Of a stretch of DNA of 64,000 nucleotides, positions 22,758 to 35,107 are shown one piece after another. The stretch is from positions 1-64,000 of the forward strand of contig MCGO01000066.1 in NCBI GenBank assembly GCA_002104985.1, read 5' to 3'. Below the pieces are notes generated by a model. It made no database searches. It had not been told where the DNA came from and worked only from the letters and a program-made list of their open reading frames with translations. Every line of letters starts with the position of its first letter. Position 1 is the stretch's first letter. The translations under genes were made by a program, and so were the position numbers. The DNA is from Rhizoclosmatium globosum. Lineage: Eukaryota; Chytridiomycota; Chytridiomycetes; Chytridiales; Chytriomycetaceae.

Positions 22758-23683
22758 TTGTGGCGGCTGGCTTTCATTTTATTGTTTGTATTTATTTTGA
22801 TAAAGGCTGGATGCTGTATCAATATCTTACGCTGTGTCAATGTCTTGCTTTGTGGTTGGGTGTGAGAAGAGGCTCATTGGATAATTTAACTCATGCAACT
22901 ACATTATTAAGCACCCTATACAAATTCACTTCAGCTTTGTGAGAAACAGAACTGATGCCTTATCTTCGGACATCGTCGAAGCTCTCCCACTTTGATTTAT
23001 AAGCATACAGCTCTCAAGAATAAAATAAAGGCTTTCTGTTCATGTTATTTCTTCTATGCATACTTATTTGCTCATTTCTATCTATGGACAATTTTGGGGT
23101 ATAAAAGGTCAAAAATGGAAAAGTGTTTGTCACATAAATCTCAGTCCAAACAAACAAACTCCAACTCAGCTTCCACACATCCCTCCCCTCCCTCCCCTCC
23201 TCATCCTACCAGTGCTATAGTACTCAAGTTCAAAGCTTATATGTGAGTGCATGATGTGTTCTTTGTGAAGTGTACAAGCTGTTTGCTCACTTCTATTCCC
23301 AGTTCGATTGTTTGTCTCGTCTCCTGATTGTCTCGTCGGCTGCTTGTCTCCTTGTTCTCCCTCTCTCTCCTGCCAATAAGTTGCTTAAATAAGCTCAGTC
23401 AGCATCCCATGATATTTTTTGAGGTGATCGAGGTGATAGTGTCAGTTGGATATAATGAAAGTACTAAATCAATGATAGGATCCAACCTTCTCCTCCTGAT
23501 GTCTGATATTTTCCGCAACAGTTTCTTCTTTCATCTGTTCAGGTCTCCTCTGAATTTCTGGTCCAAATTCTTCCAAACTTTGGTCTGTTTGGTTATCAGT
23601 TTGTGGTTCGCCAGTCATCACATCATCATTTAATTATCTTTTCCTCTTTAAATTAGTTTCATCTATACGTTTTTACTTTTTCT
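22758..23683. other. 3' flank of polymerase pseudogene, copy 2
   Basis: Matches 2157-3064. AATAAA motifs near 23018-23030. No gene recognised. Confidence 0.6.
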
Positions 23684-24655
23684 TTATTGCGTTTCTTTGC
23701 TGGCACAGTTTGAATGCAACCACTCTTTTGTGGCCATGGCAATGTGAGGCCCAAGCGGGATAAGCAGAGCCGCGTTGCATCTGAAACAGCTTAGAACGTT
23801 ATGTTTTATTTTCTGAAGTGTTTTTTCTTTGTCGCGTTTCTTTGCTGGCACAGTTTGAACGCAACCACTCTTTTGTGGCCATGGCAATGTGAGGCCCAAG
23901 CGGGATAAGCAGAGCCGCGTTGCATCTGAAACAGCTTAGAACGTTATGTTTTATTTTCTGAAGTGTTTTTTCTTTGTCGCGTTTCTTTGCTGGCACAGTT
24001 TGAATGCAACCACTCTTTTGTGGCTATGGCAATGTGAGGCCCAAGCGGGATAAGCAGAGCCGCATTGCATCTGAAACAGCTTAGAACGTTATGTTTTATT
24101 TTCTGAAGTGTTTTTTCTTTGTCGCGTTTCTTTGCTGGCACAGTTTGAACGCAACCACTCTTTTGTGGCCATGGCAATGTGAGGCCCAAGCGGGATAAGC
24201 AGAGCCGCGTTGCATCTGAAACAGCTTAGAACGTTATGTTTTATTTTCTGAAGTGTTTTTTCTTTGTCGCGTTTCTTTGCTGGCACAGTTTGAATGCAAC
24301 CACTCTTTTGTGGCCATGGCAATGTGAGGCCCAAGCGGGATAAGCAGAGCCGCGTTGCATCTGAAACAGCTTAGAACGTTATGTTTTATTTTCTGAAGTG
24401 TTTTTTCTTTGTCGCGTTTCTTTGCTGGCACAGTTTGAATGCAACCACTCTTTTGTGGCCATGGCAATGTGAGGCCCAAGCGGGATAAGCAGAGCCGCGT
24501 TGCATCTGAAACAGCTTAGAACGTTATGTTTTATTTTCTGAAGTGTTTTTTCTTTGTCGCGTTTCTTTGCTGGCACAGTTTGAATGCAACCACTCTTTTG
24601 TGGCTATGGCAATGTGAGGCCCAAGCGGGATAGGCAGAGCTGCATTGTTTCCTGC
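23684..24655. repeat. 145-bp tandem satellite array, about 7 units
   Basis: The same unit as at 3065-4760, core ccatggcaatgtgaggccc every about 145 bp, with two units carrying ctatggcaatg. The final unit shares the same diverged end (ggataggcagagctgcattg) as the copy 1 array, so the arrays are homologous and differ by expansion or contraction of whole units. Confidence 0.95.
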
Positions 24656-24861
24656 ACAACTTGAACAATTTATAATCTTAATTTGGTACCTAATTAGTTT
24701 ATAAATGTATGCTTATGAACCAACTGCTTATTCATTTCGTTATTTTCCCGAAATCAAAATGAACATTCTATAAACTACATCAAGGCCATTGATTTATTGA
24801 ATACTCCATATGAACAACGCAAACAATTGTTTCCCAGCTTAAATAGCCATCAACCATTTCA

Positions 24862-25997
24862 TTAAACCTGGGTAACCTGTTCGTCAGATAACTTATGGTT
24901 CTGGATGGTAGTTTTCTCATCATCAACTGTTCCATACTTGTCTTGATGCACTTTAATCTGGCGGCCATTCACGACTGTTCTGTTAAGCTTGAAGATTGCT
25001 TTGAGAGACTCCTTTTCTGTTGACATGATAACACATCCGTGGCCGAGGCTGAATCCTTGTTTGTTCACTGCAATGGAAGCAGAGAGCACAGATCCATACT
25101 GGCTGAAGAGCTGGGAGAGTTCTTGTTCTTCAAAGGCAAAGGGAAGGTTCCCAGCATAAACGCGCCAACCAACAGTGCTTGGAACAAATTGATGGACTTG
25201 CTCTTCAGAACTAGACCCTTCCTGCGTTGGTGTGTGCGCTTGTAGCGGGGATTCTACTGGAGTTGAACTGTCTTGCTGCTTCTGCTCCTCTTGGACCTCG
25301 CTGGAGAGTGAGGCTTGCGGGACGTGGATGTTGATGGGTTGGGGAATTTCTGCAGGAGGAGCGCTTAGCGTAGTTTAAGATTCATTTTATCCATACCATT
25401 GGTGGCAACATTGGTTTCGAGAGGGTTGGAGGGGGTATTGTGGGAGAAGAACGCAACAACCCTCAACAAAGTCTCAATTTCGGCCGCTTCCTCGCGGCCA
25501 ATTTCTTCCAGAGCCTTAATGCGCTCCTTGAGAGCATTTCTTGCATACCGATGACCGTCCATCTCGGACACTGCAGCCGCATAGATGATAGAGGGGGGGC
25601 TCTCAGTACAGTATCCGAACGCCACAAGACCATCCAACGCTGCGGCCGAGTTGATGGCGTCCTGAGTAGATCCATAGGAGGCGATTGCTCCTCCATAATC
25701 TACAGTCTCAATCGAGTTTGGAGGCACGCCTGCCTGGATGAGCATCGCCCCCACATCGCCAAGGGTAAACTGCATGGGAAGCCCATTGAAGAAGACACAC
25801 GTGACTGGATCCTTGCGCTCAATGCACGGGAAGAAATCCTTGCAAGCAAATTTCGCGTCTACACGTAGTTAGTAGCTACCACGATCAAGAGTACTGCTTA
25901 CCTGCTGTGTATGATTGTCTTGAATCGTTCTAATGCGATTAACAAAGTTAGGTTACGAGGTAGCAATCAGCAATGGGAGGGCGCGTACCTGGCTCAT
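24862..25997 (-). CDS. Two-RRM RNA-binding protein, copy 2
   Basis: Exons 25989-25997, 25902-25929, 25397-25858 and 24862-25349, joined by introns of 59, 43 and 47 nt, give the same 328-residue protein as the gene at 4968-6103. No break was found. Two intact copies with identical introns point to a recent duplication or ongoing gene conversion. Confidence 0.85.
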
Positions 25998-26879
25998 TTT
26001 TGGGAGAGTTTTTTGGTGTTCGAAGAAATGAGCCACTTTTCACTTTCCAGTTTCCGTGGAACCCAAATTCGGACACAGTGATACACAGATAAGATCTTCT
26101 ACCATAAATACAAAGAGAGAGAGGAGAAAATGTTGAGCAGGGTCTTTTCGAGAACAACTGACACTGAGTTACAGATCCGAATTATTGATCAGCTACAAAG
26201 TACAGCACAATAATATAGAAATATGAAAGACACACGACTCGTTCAACTCGTTCAAACAAAAGCAGAAATGAAGGGTTGAATACACCAGCTTTGTTTCGTT
26301 GAGAGCAGTTCACCCAAAATACGCCATGGATGGAGGTTCGAATGAATTGGTTGTTTCGATGGCTTTGTGGTCAAATAGAGAATCATCACTTGGAATTGAG
26401 AACTGATTTGAGTCACAGCCTAGTCGTTACAATCTCGAAGTGGTCCAACCTCTTTCGACAACCCAACTCTTCCAGTGGACAAGACTCACTACTGCGTTTT
26501 AAATTTGCTGTCAAGAATAGTCGCAAGTTGATTAGTATTCACGGTATGTCACGACAGTCAATCTCCCAGTTAGGAACTTCTAGAATATTGCTGTCACGCG
26601 TGGATGTTTAAAGGAGGGCTAGTTGAAATAGACAGCGACAATCAAGAATGGAGACAACATCTGCAGGCGCGGCTGATGATTAAGTGTCGATAAAGTTGGC
26701 AGAAGCATTAAGTTTGTTCAGTGGAAGTGGCTGCTTGAGGCAAACCGACGGTAAAGCCTTTTGCGAGGTCAAAGAAAAAGGATGTGCGGAATATTGTCAT
26801 AGTCGGAGTGCGAAAGTAGTGGAGTGTGAATAAGCCAAGGCCGGCAAGAAACAAGCCTTGAAGGAACCCAGATTCCGTT
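25998..26879. other. Intergenic upstream of RRM gene copy 2
   Basis: The counterpart of 6104-6985, nearly identical; the 93-codon frame at 26330-26611 (+) is unchanged but has no recognised domain. Confidence 0.5.
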
Positions 26880-27109
26880 ATTTCGTTGCAGAATGCAAAT
26901 GCAGTAGTATATGAGCCCCTTTTTTATTGACATAATTATGGCATCTGTAAGTGGTTAATTGAGTAAAGGGGCCGAAAAAACAAACAACCACCAACCTCAA
27001 CTCTCCAAATTCCTGTTCCAGTTTCACCCATAAGTTCTGTACGTGATTTAAAAATGTCGCGTACAACGACAGACCTGTACGTCATAAATTGAGGAAACAA
27101 GCGCAAAAA
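26880..27109. repeat. Single unit of the ~160-bp degenerate repeat
   Basis: The counterpart of 6986-7215; shares the landmarks of the array at 17020-18125. Confidence 0.65.
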
Positions 27110-28313
27110 GAAAATCATCCACCACATCCATTTTCGGAACGTTGATTGCATCGACGTCCACTGCTTGAGTTTCTGATGAGGACTCCAACTCAAGCACCGT
27201 ATCAACCTTTTCCGGCGCCACATCTACCTTCGCCTCTTCAACACCAGCAGCGACAATCTTCTTCGTTTTCCACTTCTTCTTGCTTTTCGTCTTCTATTCC
27301 ACAGCAGCCACTCCGACGTCAACACTTCCAATATCATTAACCTCTATCCCATAATCTGTCATCACCACTTCCCTCCTCCCCGTCACTTTCCACCAGCGTC
27401 GTAGCACTTTCAGTGTTTGCAACGGGTAGTAAACGACGCTAGGATAATCTTTTCAGCATTTGAAGCGGGTTTTGTGAACGACTGACAGGGATGAAATTGA
27501 GTCAACTGTTCCGTGAGAACGCGTTGAATATTTGCGCCAAGGTCTGCGACAGACGTCAATCGAATATGCGATAGATGCGAGGGTTTGATGTCTGAAAAGA
27601 ATGATTGTTTGTGGAAGTAAGAAGAAATTGTATATGTAGATGTGTAGGTTGAGGTAAATGTCAAAATAGAAGTTCCAGTTGACACTGTTGATTTGATTGA
27701 TCTGCTTGAGTTTGCGTGACAGTTGAAGTTGAAGACGCGAGACAGCCTCAGCCTGAAGAGGGCCTAGTTCCGAACTCATAAACAGGCCGGTTTCGTTGCG
27801 TGGAGTAGTAGATAGCGGAGGGTCGGATATTCCAGCAACAAGAGAGGCGGATGTGGTTTAAGGTGGGTTTGGTGGGAATAAGGAAGAAGCGAACGAAGGC
27901 TTCCGCGGAATATTTGGCGGTAGAACCGACGACAAGTACGCTGGATCATCGTCCGAGTCCGAGGAGTCCGACGAGAAGGAAGACGAATCGTCCGTGTTGA
28001 TTTCGCTTTCGATTCTCCGAGTCATGTTCCTGAGCAGCTGATCGAGGCGCGCGTCAGAAAGAGTTTCGTCAGCAACAAAAAGACGAAGTTTTACAGCGGG
28101 TGTTTGCACGCCTTTTTCACAGGGTGTTGCTGCGTCAAAGTCGTCTGGTTTGTCTGGTTCGTGGATTGAATCAAGTTGTTCAGAGACTTGCTTGAGGGCC
28201 GCGAGGAAGAGGGCGTCAAGGTTTTTCGTCTTTGGTGGTTGGTGGTGTTGGTGGTGTTGTTGAGGGATTGAGGGATTGAGGGAAGGGGAAGGGGCGGGGA
28301 CCAGAGGGACCAT
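27110..28313 (-). pseudogene. Family A pseudogene, copy A2
   Basis: From ATG 28313 the frame reads 151 codons to TAA at 27858: Pro/His-rich start, KQVSEQLDSIHEPDKPDD, then an acidic Ser/Asp run (SSSFSSDSSDSDDDP). Copy A4 has CAA at this stop and continues with PQTTSACPG, so the TAA is a nonsense change shared with A1. Beyond it the block with TSVADLGANIQRVLTEQL and the Lys-rich and acidic C-terminal parts are present but in shifted frames. Confidence 0.5.
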
Positions 28314-28472
28314 GTTGATGACAAGGATGAAATGGGCGGGAGACGTGTGGCTGGCCGGCTCATATTCGGTAAAATTTAATATACAAAGAAATCGTCGCCT
28401 ATCAAAAAATCGATTAGATACGAAGAATGTCGCGGAAAGCGAAAGTGTTGAAATGAAAGCAAAACTGAAGGG

Positions 28473-28700
28473 TTGAATGCACCAGCTTTGTTTTGTTGGC
28501 AAGGAGAGTTGCCCACAAAGCCATCAATCAACCGATTCAAGACATCCTCCATATTCGTTGCATTTAAGGGAAATAGGGATTGCCGTGTGCTCACATTCTA
28601 TAACGGTTTCACAATTTCGAGTTGTGCGACGCCAACAGAGAGAGCTTTCAAGTATTTAATCCTGGAACAAGGCGACTTTGCCCGACTTAAAAGCTTATGA
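28473..28700 (+). other. Small conserved open frame, copy 2
   Basis: Same frame as 8571-8825 and 51891-52109; see the first copy. Uncertain coding status. Confidence 0.25.
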
Positions 28701-28950
28701 TATTGGTACATTGGAGCTTCGCGTAACGATAGAAGAAAGGAGGAAGAAGAATTGTAGAGTACTAGAGAGAGAAGCACTGAAGAGGGGCAATTGGCATGCT
28801 GGAGAGGGGTATCTTATATATGGCCAGTTTCGAAATGTAGAACACAATTGATATTGGATTTGAGTCACAGGGAATAGACCATGGTGGATTGTTGAGGGTG
28901 GATTCAATGTCCACATAACCTCTTCATTCTCTTGCTGTTGGAACGAAGGC

Positions 28951-29396
28951 TCAGTAATCTTGTCTTTCCCAGCGTGTCTCACTCACCACTGCGTCGAATT
29001 CGTACAATCCGTGGGTGATTGTGTTATGGTTGTCACGTAGTCTTTGATTTGATGATACGGCGACTCGGGATTCTTCTAAGGAGTGGAAGTATTGGTTAGA
29101 CAGGTGTGTGAGGAGATACTCCGAGAGAGGCGGGGAAAGCTCAAAGTGCTTTGCATCAGTACCCTTCAAGAGAGCCAGACACGCGAGGAGAGTTCTCCGG
29201 TAAAGAGATCTATTGTCTCTAACAAGAATGGAACGGAATCAAGAATCTGGTTACCTTCACTGTGTCTTGATTGTGTTTGACAGCCAGATTGCACATGACC
29301 AAGGAGGGCATTGGTTCGAAGGGACTTGCTGAATTCACATTGGCGGTAAGAACGTATGTCCGTGGTGGGTTGTGAAGGTGGTGGCAGTTGGGACAA
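28951..29396 (-). pseudogene. Family B remnant, copy B2
   Basis: The counterpart of 9131-9560. Here an upstream segment ending TQSRHSE can be joined through a 38-nt GT-AG intron to LLACLALLKGTDAKHF and on to THLSNQYFHSLEESRV and stop at 28951, so this copy may still be functional or is the least decayed. No known domain. Confidence 0.35.
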
Positions 29397-30350
29397 GGTG
29401 GATGGAGTGTACTTTGCTATTTATTGTTTCCATCAAATGTTCAAAGAAGTCTCAACGTGAGAAGTAGCACGCGCTCGAAAGGATGTAATGGAAATGATGT
29501 AATGTCCAATTCTTTCATCCTTCAATTATCTCAGACGTTCAATTTAATCTGTTATACTTCTCTAAGTGCAGCCACAATTCATCGTATACACATTACTCAT
29601 TCGTTTAATTTCATTGAAACACGTTGCATACGTTTTATTTCTTTTGCGGAATATTCGCGAATCAATCGAATGAAAGGCAAGAAAGAAAGCTCGGCCACGA
29701 CACCACTCACCCTCGCGAAACCACCAGCCAAACTACACCCACCAGAGATACAGCACCAATTACTATACTAGAGTGTATTCAGCCAGTTGGGGGACACGGA
29801 CACGTGAATCCTCTGTCATTCGCATCCAGTCACCCACCTACAACTATCTCATTCCGCGATTCCTAACCATCCTTTCACTGCATTCTACTCACTTATATCA
29901 ACGCATATGCATACATATGCTACAGCCAACCACGCCATCTCCTTGAACTGAAGATCCAACGACATTTGCTCCGCCACTCGATCAACTCAACTCTTATCCA
30001 ACCGCATTCCACAGATTCGAAACGCGCAACACTCATCAATTACATCCAGAAAGTTCCCCGTGCATACTGAGTAGTTTCAAGGAATAATAACACGACCGCC
30101 ATCTTTCCATCACCAAAATTGCCTCGGCTCGGCCACTCAATACCTCAGTCTCTTTAAGTCTCATCAACGTCTAAATCTTGAGCAACGTTCACAAATAATC
30201 TCACCGGCCAACGGTCCACGAATCGCGGTAATCTGCAACCAAAAATCTCGTAGCACTGCAACAGCAACTAAAACCATCAGAAATGTCAAATTCGATCCAA
30301 ATCGCATTTTGTAGAGTTAATTGCTGAGAGTTCTAGTATTGTAGGTACTG
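29397..30350. other. Repeated non-coding stretch, no gene assigned
   Basis: The diverged counterpart of 9561-10640. Frames are not conserved between the copies. Confidence 0.45.
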
Positions 30351-30383
30351 CTATGAAATTGATAGCATCGGAGCACGTTTGGA

Positions 30384-30871
30384 TTCAAGGACTAGCACGA
30401 ATGTCTTCGTTTTGGAAGGGGAACATGGTACCGTTGACTGTTCTTCCCATTTGTTGTAAGGTAAGTTCAATTCGAGCCAAGTGCTAGTAACACCTTTCTT
30501 GCAGTGGCGATGTGCTGACGGTTGGGTCAGTTGGACGGGAGGAAAATGGTACCGTTTCGTCGCTGAAGGCATAAGCTCTCAGTAAGCAATGCATCTCCAA
30601 TTGCAATTGACGCATTAGTGTTGGCCACTGGAAACAGTTGAGGTGTGGCTGCAGGGACTTCCAAAGCAATGTCAAAGTTCGAGTCGCATTCGAAGCTGTC
30701 GCCCGAAACTCCGGAACACAGTCAGTCAAGAATCCAGTTGAATCGAATCGTATCTGGAAGGAAACTGCCACCGTTGCCTTTGGAGCTACGTCGTCGCGAA
30801 TCACCAGTCGCTTTAACTTTGGAGATATCCACACCCCCGTCAAAGGAAACGAGTTGTGCCTGCTTCAATAA
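30384..30871 (+). pseudogene. Family C member, copy C2
   Basis: A segment coding for GWVSWTGGKWYRFVAEG lies after a clean 44-nt intron (30461-30504, ending tttcttgcag). A second block, KVRVAFEAVARNSGTQ to KGNELCLLQ with TAA at 30869, follows a further candidate intron, but joining the two needs one base not present at the donor (CTCTCAGTAAGC). Probably decayed; the paired Trp-rich and beta-strand-like composition suggests a small binding domain, but no family is recognised. Confidence 0.35.
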
Positions 30872-31191
30872 TCCCAATCAATCTTGTGCGACCTTGTAGT
30901 ATGCACATGAATGGAGTGGTGGGATGCCGACGGTGGTGTGGACTCCATCAAAATTGGAAAATGGTGGCGATTCAAAGAACATCAACACCTACAAAACAGA
31001 AAACAAGTTCAGGCTGTATTAACTCCCGACGAAAATTCAAACAAAAAGTTGAGGTGAATTCTTAGTCAGCGTTTTTCTCCTTTCCTTCCTTCCCTCTTTG
31101 TTGATTCCCCCTTCACCGAAACCAACCCACAATTTCGCTCTCCCACATCCTACGGTCATGTGAACAATGAACAATATTGAAGCCAATTGTA

Positions 31192-31223
31192 ATGGACAAG
31201 TGTGAATGTATTCAACTATGGAG
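31192..31223 (+). other. Possible conserved first exon (MDKCECIQLW)
   Basis: The counterpart of 11425-11456, with the same donor GTGAGTCATCG. Confidence 0.3.
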
Positions 31224-32986
31224 GTGAGTCATCGTTTGTAATGTTCTTGGTTCAAGAAGCTAGTGACGCTTGATGCAGTGACAAGCTGGAAACTCGATAT
31301 GGAATTTGCGCGACATCTGTTCATACCATCTTAAACAGGACGATTGGGAAATTCTACGATATTCTGTCAAAAATCTGCAGATTTAACCAATACGTTCAAC
31401 ACAAACCTATTGAGCGCAATATCTGCCGTCGTCAAGGAGTCCTTGAATTCAACGGTGCAGTCAGTTGCTGATGGGTTGTTCTATTAGTTTGCGGAAACCA
31501 GTTCATATCAATCAATTCAAACAGGGAACTGCGAAGCTACTTGGCCAAAACCTCGAACGAAACTCCAAACAAAAAACGAAGAAGTGCTTGGTAAATACTC
31601 ACCTCCTTGTTCCCTGTTTCTTAGTTAACCCCCTCCGTAACAGTCTTCCAACAGATTGATGTCGACGAGGACCATCTTAGATGACGCAGAGAACATGAAG
31701 GACATGTCAATTGTGCGTATGTACGGTATCACGGAAGAAGGGTTCTCAGTGCTAGCTCACTTGCATGGATTCTTCTCATAAGCACACTGGCTGTATGTAC
31801 TGATTGACAAGAAGAGTTACACTGGACTGTATCGGACAAATCCTGTCAAACGTGATGATAAACTGGATACCAAGGGTTTTGAGGTCAAGTTCAATACAAC
31901 TGCTCAACTTCATTTTCGTAGACTGTGCGTCGCGACAGTTATCAGCTTTTCGGAAACGTGATGGAGACTTGTTTGCACAGGATTCTCATTGATGGTGAAA
32001 CAGCGGGAGTCCAAGCGTAAGAATGGGACTGGTCGTATTTGGTTATTGGATGACAATCAAAAAGGAATAAATACTTCTGCGACACGTAGAGCTTGAAATC
32101 GCATGTTCTTACGTAATGTAGTTGATGTGGGAAGGAACAGCTGCATCAGAACGGATGAGGCACCCAACCAAAAGAGTGTTAATAGCCCCAGAGTACTGTT
32201 TCAATACAGAGACAGACATTAATATTCATTTGTCCATTATTTTTCCACTTGAAGAAAAGATTGTTTTCTGGATTGTCATTGTCAAAATCAAACTCCAAAC
32301 AAAGGTCCCTTGGTCTGAAACCCCCTTCCTCCCTCCCCCTTCCACCTCCTCCTCGATTTACTTTCTCTGACTATCACCTTAACCTAACTGCATAAAATAG
32401 GACAATCGGCTTGACCTCGTTGACCATGAACCTAACGCCAAGTCTGACAGCAAGTACTAACAGACACGCCCCTTCTTTGTTGGCGTTACGCTCTTGACTC
32501 TCGAGCCTTCTTTCTTTATGCTGTTTCACCGTCGCGGGAGGTGTCTTTATCCTGACTCGCGGCGAGAGTTGGGTGATTCCCCAACTTCTTCTTGTCCAAT
32601 ATCCTTTGAGGGAGATGTTATTTGTTGCGTATCGTGGAATGAATCGTGCCAACTCTTGGATGGGAAGGGTTTCTTTGTTTGGATCGTATCTTCTTTCTTT
32701 ATTAGCTCTTCCTTCTTTCTCTTGTTTTCCGCCTTTGAAACTCCTTCGTGGCGAGAGTCTATGAGTAGGCTTCTTCTTTAAATCATCCTGTTATTATGCG
32801 TTGGTATTGTGGACCAGAGCAAACATTTCATGGAGTATTGGCGTGTTGCTGACCTATCTGTTTGTGTAACGAAAACATACCAGCACCTTCTTCCTTTGTT
32901 TGTTCTCATGAATTAATAAATATATGATTGGAAAGCAACATATTTTATGGCTGTAGAATGAAAACAGATCTGTTCAGGAATAGTAA
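31224..32986. other. Long intergenic region, no gene recognised
   Basis: Beyond about 31240 similarity to 11457-11700 survives only in short patches such as agagaacatgaa. Short frames at 31465-31659, 32122-32370 and 32374-32652 have no splice or homology support. AT-rich sequence lies near 32900-32960, downstream of the zinc-finger gene. Confidence 0.4.
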
Positions 32987-35107
32987 CTATTGAATCAAAG
33001 CCAAGCGTCCCGAGCCACTGTGAACATACTCACAAAACTTGCCACGTCTACATCCTCCTATTATTCAGTTAGCCTTGTCAGGTTTTCTTAAATAACTTAC
33101 TTGCTGAAGTCCACTCAAAACACGGACTTGCCTCATCAGTCCCATCACTTGTACGCTCTGATACGATATTTTCGCAGTAATAAATTCGTGTTTCAGACAG
33201 CTTTGTGGCAAACTTCACTTTAGGCTGAGTTTGAGACGAAGGGGTAACAAAACGCTTCGTGATGCCTTCAGCGAGTAACTGATTCCAAGATGTCATCAAA
33301 TTGAGGCTGGCCTTCTTCAAATCATCTGAGTAGAATATGAGATAGGTTTGAGAACAAAATTGGTGTTCAACCTTCCGCTTCAGTTTGGCACACCTGAATA
33401 AGTCTCGCAATAGTTTCACCCAGCTTCATCCTCATGATAGCTTCAGCTTCAATCATCATTCGGCCAAAAATCAGCACTATTTCAAGGGCTAAGGAATATT
33501 CTTGCGTAAGAAGGGCTTCCACCGTCCAAAACTTCAGTAATTGCAGAGCACTCCCGTTCAACATTATGGAAAACCTTATAAATTAATTAGCTATTGGCTT
33601 CTAGGACTATATTGCAAGGTGCTCACTCTTTGAAAAACGTGGGGGAACCTTCGCGAGAAATTTTCAATGCTGCACAGCGAAGTGTGGAACTGTCACAACT
33701 CGCCAGAAAGTTTAGATAGAGCACTGCTTCTGATGGCATTTGGAAGTGACAGCCGCTCATAGTGTTGTCAGTGGAGAAGACTATTGATGCGTGTGTCAAC
33801 TAAGAATAACGTGAACAGATTTAAACACATACCAGTATATTGTGGTTGAATTGGGTGGAACTTGCGGGACTTCCGAATAATCTGAAGCTGTGTTTGATTC
33901 AAGAACAACGCTCAGCCATTTTGAGTTCGTCGTATCTGTTCTCAGCGCCTGAAGTCCTCCATTACCCAATGCAACTCTTCGTGTGTTAAAGTTGCGGGAA
34001 AGGTTTGGGTTTAGCTTACCTGCTGCTGTCATTTGGAAGTGACAGCCGCTCATAGTGTTGTCAGTGGAGAAGACTATTGATGCACATGTCAACTAAGAAT
34101 AACGTGAACAGATTTAAACACATACCAGTATATTGTGGTTGAATTGGGTGGACTTGCGGGACTTCCGAATAATCTGAAGCTGTGTTTGATTCAAGAACAA
34201 CGCTCAGCCATTTTGAGTTCGTCGTATCTGTTCTCAGCGCCTGAAGTCCTCCATTACCCAATGCAACTCTTCGTGTGTTAAAGTTGCGGGAAAGGTTCGG
34301 GTTTAGCTTACCTGCTGCTGTGGAGTCAGTTTCGAGAATGGTCGATGTTTGGGTTTGAGGAGACGAGGTTTGATTCACATCTGATAAACAAAAGAATCAG
34401 GTTTGGTCATTAAAACGCTCAGAACGTACTTTGTGCTGCCGTTCTCTGTGTAGACTGATGCGTGAACGTATCTATTTCTTCAGCTGAAGGTGCTACGGAC
34501 ATAAAAATCAATAATTTAGAAGCATATGCAGGGGCCGTTTACCAGTAGGAATGCTGGACGCAACTGATTCTTCCTCCATACATGAGTTCAATAAACTTGT
34601 TTCATAATTTACAGCTTCAGTAGCAGTGTTGAAGTTTTCAATTCGAGATGCCACGACTTCAAGAAAAACAATGCGGGCATAGAGCTCGTTGATTGTAACA
34701 GAAGAATCAGGCGGAGCAGTGTTGATGGGGCTTGAGGCGTTGTCATTGACAGTTGAAGACACGAAGTTTATCTGGCCGGTAAACGGTGCGAACTTCGTTT
34801 CCAACGCAGCAACTCGGGTGATGACTGAAGAGAAGTAGTAAGTAAAGTGATGAGAAGGTGATAAGAGGTGTTGGGCAAGCAAGGAACTGATTGACATGGC
34901 ACAGACTTGTCCGCCACATCGGACACACAGTTTTGTTCGCCGTCTTTGACAAACGTGTCTGAATAGTAAGAAATGCATGTGCTTAATGCATAGAAACAAG
35001 CACCCGTTGTGGTCTTTCAATTCTTCTTGGCGACTTCGTAGGGCAGCGAATTCCGCATCTTCAAACAAAAAAGAAACAAGATGGTAACACATACGTTCAA
35101 TATTCAT
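32987..35107 (-). CDS. CCCH zinc-finger protein, multi-exon, one frameshift
   Basis: Eleven exons can be joined from ATG 35107: 35095-35107, 35004-35058, 34888-34958, 34543-34824, 34430-34492, 34126-34380, 33833-34073, 33627-33780, 33372-33574, 33101-33325 and 32987-33057. Introns are 36-63 nt. The exons sum to 1633 nt; removing one extra base in exon 7 gives 544 codons. The last intron (33058-33100, GTAAGT donor) brings together a perfect C-x8-C-x5-C-x3-H zinc finger near the C-terminus, strong evidence for the join; such fingers usually bind RNA. An N-terminal Cys-rich part (KLCVRCGGQVC) may bind metal. The start could lie further upstream. Exons 6-7 include a 294-bp tandem duplication, and the second copy carries the extra base. 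Confidence 0.65.
33735..34325 (-). repeat. 294-bp tandem duplication of exon plus intron
   Basis: The segment with catttggaagtgacagccgc, its 52-nt intron and gttgcattgggtaatgg occurs at about 33735-34028 and 34029-34322. Differences are few: gcgtgtgtc/gcacatgtc, gtggaactt/gtggactt and ggtttgggtt/ggttcgggtt. Both copies keep the splice sites, so the CCCH gene has a repeated exon coding for LGNGGLQALRTDTTNSKWLS. Confidence 0.85.

Larger units (their letters stand above)
20597..31223. repeat. Segmental duplication, copy 2
   Basis: The counterpart of 1-11456 in the same orientation. Near identity holds from 20597 to about 22400 and from about 24655 to 27500; after that indels and substitutions accumulate. 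It differs by a shorter 145-bp array, the extra tandem segment before 20622, and better-preserved frames in polymerase exons 3' of 22440. Confidence 0.93.
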
